From assembly GCA_020846515.1 (NCBI GenBank), contig JADLDX010000434.1, positions 1-11,992 of the forward strand: 11,992 nucleotides of DNA. The letters are read 5' to 3'. How positions within the stretch are numbered: the first letter of the stretch is position 1; the number at the start of each line of letters is the position of its first letter. Shown here piece after piece: positions 7,579 to 11,992 of this stretch. The notes below the pieces were generated by a model. That model saw nothing but the letters and a program-made list of their open reading frames with translations. It did no database searches and had not been told where the DNA came from. Source of the DNA: Pirellulaceae bacterium (GTDB lineage: Bacteria > Planctomycetota > Planctomycetia > Pirellulales > Pirellulaceae). The translations under genes were made by a program, and so were the position numbers.

Positions 7579-9352
7579 ACTGCGACCCTCCGGTCGGCGT
7601 CCGACCGCGCGGTCTGCGGATCGTTCTACGGGGCGATCGCGCAGCCTGCTCTTGGGTCTGTTATTGGCCGGCATAGCATCCGAGCTCGTAACCACCAACC
7701 TTCTGGCCCAAGCCCCCAACGCTGCTACATGGCAGCCCAGCCGACTGCCAGCATCCGGATCGATGCGACCGTTGGCAGGTGTAGCTAGCGGTTCGGCCTC
7801 TGCCACGATCCGCTCCAGTCAAGCGGAGTCAATTAACCCAGGCTACTCGGCCAAAGCAACGGGCGCGACCGCTCAAGCGACCGCTGCTGAGGCGACGGAT
7901 GCTGGTGTGGTCCTGCGCTGGCGAACCAGCACCCGCGTCAGCCATGTCCCGGCCGACAATTCGTCAGCGCGTGTGACGCAATCTGAGAATTATGGCCAGC
8001 CAGTGAGCATGGCCTCCCATACGTTGGACTCCACGGCACAGATGCATGCGCCAGGCGCCCGTGCGGCCAACTATCGGGCAAGCACGGCCATCGCCCAAGA
8101 TACACAGACACAGACCTGGTCCGCCAATCCTCTGCGCGCAAGCGGGGCGGCGCAGCCGGCGGCCAGGCCCGCACAAGTTGCTCAAGTTACGGCTAGGCAG
8201 CGGTCGGTCCAGCCCGGTGGCTACGGGCAAGTCAGCGCGGTTCAACCAGCGGCCTATCAGCTACCCCCGGTGCCACCGGCGGCTGGCACTTTAGGCGATC
8301 AGGCTCCGCCCAGCATCGAGCCACCGCCGTTGAATCTACCGTCAACGCCACCGCAACCGATGCCGTCCGATGCGCTCAGTCAGCCTGAGTTACCGCCGGC
8401 TCCGCCAAGCATTTCACCCGCGCCGCCGGAAGTCTTCTCGCCACCCCAAATCAACAATCAGGCGCCTCAGTCCAATCCCGCGGCTCCCGATCAAACCAAT
8501 CAATTGCGTTTGCCAGGACTGGACGAGCCGCCGACCAAGCCAGAGATAGACGCTTCGCCAGATCCGTTTCAGAATCTGCGTTCAGATCTCGATTCGCCCA
8601 GTGATCGATCCGGTCAGGACGCCAATGACCGGTCCGCTGATTTGGAGAAACCCAGATCTCGACCAGATGCGACGGCCAATTGCGAAGCCTTTCGTGACAG
8701 TTTGAGAAATGCATCACTGCAAAAAATAAATCTCAATTCGTCACCTCGATTTGGCCAGGGCATCAAGGATGGTTCGGATGAATCAGAGCAGATGCGGCTT
8801 GATTTCGCCGCGGGCTCTGAAAGCCGCGATTGGTGCGATCGACATGGCCGTACAATTCTGCAAGGGCGCATGGTCGATTTGATAAACGAGCAAGTTGTGT
8901 TGGACGTCAACGGTGTGCGCCGCGAGATTGCTTTGCGTGATCTGTGCGATGTGGACCTGGCCTATGTCGGCAAGGTATGGAATCTGCCGATCAGTTGCGG
9001 TTCAGGCTATGAGCAAGTGGCTGGTCGCTCGTTTGTCCCCAGTGCCATCCAGTGGAAGGCCTCCGGGTTGTGCCACAAGCCGTTGTACTTTGAAGAAGTG
9101 CAGTTGGAACGCTACGGGCATGAGATCGGCCCTGTGTTGCAACCGCTGGTCAGCACTGCTCACTTCTTCGGCAACATCGTGGTGTTGCCGTACAAGATGG
9201 GCATCCATCCACCGCATGAATGCCAATATGCTCTCGGTTACTATCGCCCTGGCGATTGTGCACCGTACATGCTGCCTCCGGTGCCGATCAGTCTGCGTGG
9301 CGCGGCTGTTCAAACGGGTGCGGTCCTGGGCGCCGCCGCTCTGGTGCCGTGA
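7508..9352 (+). CDS. Secreted Pro/Ala-rich protein with SHD1-like domain and Cys/Tyr-rich C-terminal module (planctomycete type)
   Basis: This is an exported protein of about 614 residues with unknown function. A basic N-region (about residues 6-46) precedes a hydrophobic core, [11 protein letters not shown] (47-57), and a probable signal-peptidase site near LLAQA (65-69). Residues ~70-390 are low-complexity and rich in Ala, Ser, Gln and Pro, most strongly in PPVPPAAG- and PPAPP-like runs at 250-310. Residues ~440-491 match the SHD1 pattern (Sla1 homology domain 1): D-W-x-x-x-x-G-R-x-x-x-x-x-M/V, then a V-V-L-D-V-N-G strand, then a basic/L-x-x-L element (IALRDL) and a final Y-V. The C-terminus (~521-614) is rich in Cys, Tyr and His, including [27 protein letters not shown] and [10 protein letters not shown], a module I recall from planctomycete proteins. 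The start is uncertain. ATG 7508 has AGAGAG 10 bases upstream; GTG 7487 and ATG 7553 are also in frame. All three overlap guaB. A role at the cell surface is inference. Confidence 0.78.
   Translation: MTLLLRKKLQTTVQSMRSQVRAHKLRPSGRRPTARSADRSTGRSRSLLLGLLLAGIASELVTTNLLAQAPNAATWQPSRLPASGSMRPLAGVASGSASATIRSSQAESINPGYSAKATGATAQATAAEATDAGVVLRWRTSTRVSHVPADNSSARVTQSENYGQPVSMASHTLDSTAQMHAPGARAANYRASTAIAQDTQTQTWSANPLRASGAAQPAARPAQVAQVTARQRSVQPGGYGQVSAVQPAAYQLPPVPPAAGTLGDQAPPSIEPPPLNLPSTPPQPMPSDALSQPELPPAPPSISPAPPEVFSPPQINNQAPQSNPAAPDQTNQLRLPGLDEPPTKPEIDASPDPFQNLRSDLDSPSDRSGQDANDRSADLEKPRSRPDATANCEAFRDSLRNASLQKINLNSSPRFGQGIKDGSDESEQMRLDFAAGSESRDWCDRHGRTILQGRMVDLINEQVVLDVNGVRREIALRDLCDVDLAYVGKVWNLPISCGSGYEQVAGRSFVPSAIQWKASGLCHKPLYFEEVQLERYGHEIGPVLQPLVSTAHFFGNIVVLPYKMGIHPPHECQYALGYYRPGDCAPYMLPPVPISLRGAAVQTGAVLGAAALVP
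7557..7572. repeat. Perfect inverted repeat at the end of guaB
   Basis: GCTCTCA (7557-7563) and TGAGAGC (7566-7572) are perfect reverse complements separated by GG. They lie just inside the guaB 3' end and one base after the alternative ATG 7553 codon of the downstream gene. It could fold in RNA as a 6-bp stem with a tetraloop or serve as a small operator-like site, but a chance palindrome is also possible because the region codes in two frames. Confidence 0.4.
7591..7607 (+). other. GC-rich hairpin 13 bases after the guaB stop
   Basis: CGGTCGG (7591-7597) and CCGACCG (7601-7607) form a perfect 7-bp stem with a CGT loop, starting 13 bases after the guaB TAA. The position suits a guaB 3'-end structure, but there is no T-tract and the element sits inside the coding region of the following gene. 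It may therefore only reflect the Arg/Pro-rich codons there, or cause partial attenuation. Confidence 0.35.
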
Positions 9353-9358
9353 ACGGAT

Positions 9359-9414
9359 TGGGCGAGTCGCGGAGCGATTCGCCTACATAGACGAGTCGCG
9401 GAGCGATTCGTCTA
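9359..9414. repeat. Two tandem 27-nt palindromic (REP-like) elements between convergent genes
   Basis: Two copies (9359-9385 and 9388-9414) are spaced by CA at a 29-base period. Each has 12-bp arms around a GGA loop. Copy 1 arms are TGGGCGAGTCGC and GCGATTCGCCTA; copy 2 arms are TAGACGAGTCGC and GCGATTCGTCTA. The copies differ at arm positions 2 and 4 and at the partner of position 4. That change is compensatory: G9362-C9382 in copy 1 becomes A9391-T9411 in copy 2. Position 2 changes a G·T wobble into A-T. Together they fill nearly the whole gap between the SHD1-protein gene and the kinase gene, and the last three bases of copy 2 are the kinase stop codon. They probably form stem-loops in both transcripts and could act as a bidirectional terminator or mRNA 3'-end stabiliser. 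The form resembles dispersed REP/BIME-type elements. Confidence 0.75.
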
Positions 9415-11992
9415 CATGCCGGCCAGGAGCTCGCGGAGTTTGTGTCCCAGCGCATAGGGATGAAATGGTTTTTGGATGAAGGCATCGGCGTGGCTGCGAA
9501 TGCCGTGCTGGACGACAGCATCGTCGGTATGTCCGCTCATGTACAAGACAGGAATGGCGGGCTTGATCGCGCGGACTTCTTCGGCCAGCGTCCGGCCGCT
9601 CATGCCTGGCATAACGACATCGGTCAGCAGCACGTCGATACTGTTGGGATCGCGGCGAAACTTCTCCAGAGCCTGTTCGCCGTTGCCCGCGTCGATCACT
9701 TGAAAACCTTGTTGCGTCAATGTGGCTAGCGTGACCGCGCGAACGGCCTGATCATCTTCGACCAGCAAGATCGTTTCCGCGCCTCGAGGTTGCGGCCGAA
9801 CTAGTTGATTTACCGCGGCGTCTTCCTGGGCTGGCGTGGCGGGGAAGCAGAGATGGAACGTTGTGCCGACACCCGGTTGGCTATCGACGTGAATGAAACC
9901 GCCAGCCCCACTGACCACGCCGTGGACGACGGACAATCCCAAGCCAGTGCCGCGGCCGACTTCTTTAGTGGTGAAGAAGGGGTCAAAGATCTTGCCGATC
10001 AATTCCTCACTAATACCACAACCGCTATCTGACAGGGTTAACTCCACGTATTCGTCCAAGTTCGGACGTATGCTCGCAGGTAACTGTACCTGATCTCGCG
10101 TAGCAATATTCATCCAGCCTCCTTGCGGCATGGCGTCTCGAGCGTTGATGGCCAGATTCATCAGGACTTGCTCGATGTGTACGCGGTCGGCCTTGATGGG
10201 GCGGATACTGGGATCGATTTCAATAGTCAATCGAATATCTTCGCCGATGGTGGGACGGAGCAGTGCCTCTGTGCTGCGAACCAGCTCATTCAGATCGAGC
10301 ACTTTGGGGGCCATGATGGCCTTGCGGCTGAAGGTCAGCAACTGACGTGTCAAAGCAGCCGCTCGTTTGCCGGCATCGTTTATGGCCGTGATCGCGGCGC
10401 GATTCGGGTCGGCTGTGGGGGTGGTGAACAGCAGAAGTTCGCTGTACCCCATCATGACGGTCAAGATGTTATTGAAGTCATGGGCCACCCCGCCTGCCAG
10501 GCGACCGATGGCTTCCATTTTTTGTGACTGTCTCAGTTGATCTTCCAATTGTTTGCGTTGGCTAATGTCTTGGATCACGCCACGCATGCTCACCACTTGA
10601 CCGTCGACGATTTGTACATGGAGGGCATCTTCAATCCACACGACGCGACCGTCTGCAGCCAGCATGCGATACTCCATTCGATGATCGGTGCCCGACTTGG
10701 CAGCTTGACGAACGATGGCCAACATATCAGAGGCATCATCGGGGTGGAGATGATCGATCCAGAAATCGGGCGCAAGCCACTGCTGTCGTGTGTAGCCCAG
10801 CAGACGCTCGCAATAATCGCTGACATACGTGAACTGCCGTGTTTGCGGTTGGGCTTCCCACACCAATAGGTTCGCGCTGTGCAGCAAAAGTTGCAAGCGT
10901 TTCTCGCTATCCTCGCGAGCCTGTTCGGCCAGCTTGCGATCATGAATATCGATAGCCGCCCCCAACCATTTACCTTGCGCGCGAGCTGGATCGCGCAGCG
11001 GCGCAGGTTTGACCAGCATCCATCGATACTGTCCATCGTAACGTCGCGCGCGAAGTTCAATTTGGACCTCGCTTTGTTTGGCCCATAACTCGCTTAATGC
11101 CGCGAACGTATGTTGTCGATCTTCGGGATGAATTAAGTCTTGCCAGCGTTGATTCAGTTCCGATAGTTCCAAACCGGTGAAGGCCAAGGCCGATGGGCTG
11201 ACGTACTCCAGTGAGTAGTCCGAACGCAAAACCCAAACCAACTGAGGCAAAGATTCGGTAACGATGCGATACTTCTCATTGCTTTCGGTTAGCGCTTGCT
11301 GGGTCTTGAGTTGGGTGGTTACATCCAGTACGACACCTTCCCAACGCGTGCTGGCGCGATCGATGGGCGTGGGCACAAAACGCGCGTGCAACCAGCGCTC
11401 TGCTCCGCCATCGAGTGTGAGAGACACCAGCTCATCCAGGGTTTGACGCTCTTGCTCGCTTTTTCGAAGCACAGCCCGCAGCGCAGCGAGTTGGCGTCGA
11501 GGCAGTTTTCGAACCACTTCACGCATATCAGCCGGTGGAGCGTCGACGGGGTAACCCAACATGGGCCAGAAACCAGCGCTGGCATGCTCGATGACTATTT
11601 CGCCTGAAGTTTTTGAGAGAAAGGAAAGCAGCGCGCCGTTGGGTAGTGCATTGCCAATTCGCAGCAGCTTTTGTTCGCTGGAAGCGCGGGCCGCTTCGGC
11701 TTGACGACGCTCCGTTATATCGAGCACTAAAGCGACGGCTCGAGATTGTCCATTCTCAACAAAACGGCGCAAACGGACTTCGACGGGAAAGATGCGACCC
11801 CAGCGGTCAATATGGTTGGCTTCAAACGTCAGCGACTCAGTATGCTGAAGTCTTTGCGAGATCTCTTGCAACTGCTCGGGCGTCATTTCATGGTTGTAGA
11901 GCATCGGCGACTGGCCAATCAACTCTTCACGGCTGTAACCCAACAATTGGCAGGCGCGTGTGTTGATATCGATGATTACGCCGCGATCGTTA
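9412..11992 (-). CDS. Multi-PAS hybrid sensor histidine kinase with C-terminal receiver (N-terminus outside window)
   Basis: 859 residues are visible; the frame is still open at the right edge. Residues here count from the first complete codon (11989-11991). PAS 1 (1 to ~95, truncated) begins with IDINTRACQLLGYSREELIG. A degenerate PAS-like segment follows (~105-230). PAS 3 (~235-355) has LIHPEDR and AAIDIHDRK; PAS 4 (~360-480) has HLHPDD and GVIQDISQRK. The HisKA domain has AGGVAHDFNN with the phospho-accepting His504. The HATPase_c domain shows an N-box NLAINARDAM (about 612-621), DSGCGI, FDPFFTTKE and GRGTGLGLS. A receiver domain (about 738-858) has acidic E745/D746/D747, phospho-acceptor Asp791 in LLTDVVMPGM, and Lys841 in FIQKPF. 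All key residues are present, so autophosphorylation and His-to-Asp transfer should work. No transmembrane segment is visible, so this part is cytosolic. The signal and the output partner are unknown, as no separate response regulator gene is in view. The stop codon lies in the adjacent palindromic repeat. Confidence 0.93.
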   Translation of the reverse strand, partial: NDRGVIIDINTRACQLLGYSREELIGQSPMLYNHEMTPEQLQEISQRLQHTESLTFEANHIDRWGRIFPVEVRLRRFVENGQSRAVALVLDITERRQAEAARASSEQKLLRIGNALPNGALLSFLSKTSGEIVIEHASAGFWPMLGYPVDAPPADMREVVRKLPRRQLAALRAVLRKSEQERQTLDELVSLTLDGGAERWLHARFVPTPIDRASTRWEGVVLDVTTQLKTQQALTESNEKYRIVTESLPQLVWVLRSDYSLEYVSPSALAFTGLELSELNQRWQDLIHPEDRQHTFAALSELWAKQSEVQIELRARRYDGQYRWMLVKPAPLRDPARAQGKWLGAAIDIHDRKLAEQAREDSEKRLQLLLHSANLLVWEAQPQTRQFTYVSDYCERLLGYTRQQWLAPDFWIDHLHPDDASDMLAIVRQAAKSGTDHRMEYRMLAADGRVVWIEDALHVQIVDGQVVSMRGVIQDISQRKQLEDQLRQSQKMEAIGRLAGGVAHDFNNILTVMMGYSELLLFTTPTADPNRAAITAINDAGKRAAALTRQLLTFSRKAIMAPKVLDLNELVRSTEALLRPTIGEDIRLTIEIDPSIRPIKADRVHIEQVLMNLAINARDAMPQGGWMNIATRDQVQLPASIRPNLDEYVELTLSDSGCGISEELIGKIFDPFFTTKEVGRGTGLGLSVVHGVVSGAGGFIHVDSQPGVGTTFHLCFPATPAQEDAAVNQLVRPQPRGAETILLVEDDQAVRAVTLATLTQQGFQVIDAGNGEQALEKFRRDPNSIDVLLTDVVMPGMSGRTLAEEVRAIKPAIPVLYMSGHTDDAVVQHGIRSHADAFIQKPFHPYALGHKLRELLAGM

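Noticed and set aside
8895..9479. 194-codon plus-strand frame overlapping the SHD1-protein C-terminus and the repeats
   Set aside because: It is Cys/Arg/Trp-rich shadow sequence in an alternative frame, crossing the palindromes and the kinase 3' end.
11944..11946. TTG as start codon of the hybrid kinase
   Set aside because: The frame continues upstream through NDRGVIIDINTRACQ, a normal PAS beginning, without a stop to the window edge. This TTG is an internal Leu.

Overview
The window looks like chromosomal DNA from a planctomycete, most likely of the Pirellulales type. The strongest sign is the protein at 7508-9352. It combines a signal peptide, a long Pro/Ala-rich low-complexity region, an SHD1-like domain and a Cys/Tyr-rich C-terminal module of a kind I associate with planctomycetes. 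Moderately high GC, mostly weak Shine-Dalgarno sequences and small gaps between housekeeping genes fit this. The assignment is inference; no rRNA or marker phylogeny is available here.

Layout. Positions 1-84 are probably the C-terminal tail of an unrecognised plus-strand gene. It is followed at 111-455 by a small TPR protein and at 502-3597 by a large fused FAD/Fe-S oxidoreductase of the YdiJ / D-2-hydroxyacid dehydrogenase type. These three may be co-transcribed. A 32-nt imperfect hairpin (3614-3645) fills most of the gap between the convergent stop codons of the oxidoreductase and sucD. The minus-strand operon sucC (5833-4649) then sucD (4524-3646) encodes both subunits of succinyl-CoA synthetase. 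It has a promoter-like element with a perfect TATAAT, and a small GC hairpin lies between the two genes. Divergently, guaB (6097-7578) encodes IMP dehydrogenase. The SHD1-type protein gene overlaps its 3' end. Convergent to that, a very large multi-PAS hybrid histidine kinase with a C-terminal receiver domain runs on the minus strand from the right edge, where it is cut off, to 9412.

How the genes relate. sucCD catalyses the substrate-level phosphorylation step of the TCA cycle. If the neighbouring oxidoreductase oxidises D-2-hydroxyglutarate to 2-oxoglutarate, as E. coli YdiJ does, the two loci would be metabolically adjacent, but they are transcribed towards each other and no operon link exists. 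guaB is ordinary purine metabolism. The kinase has no cognate response regulator gene in view and carries its own receiver.

Most of the window is ordinary core metabolism. The least conventional features are: a pair of 27-nt palindromes (9359-9414) that fills the convergent intergenic gap, shows a compensatory base-pair change and supplies the kinase stop codon; the out-of-frame overlap between guaB and the exported SHD1 protein, with two further hairpins; and the large fused oxidoreductase with a divergent GEHALG motif and a Ser-rich linker. I see no CRISPR array, transposase, tRNA, rRNA or obvious new defence or biosynthetic system.
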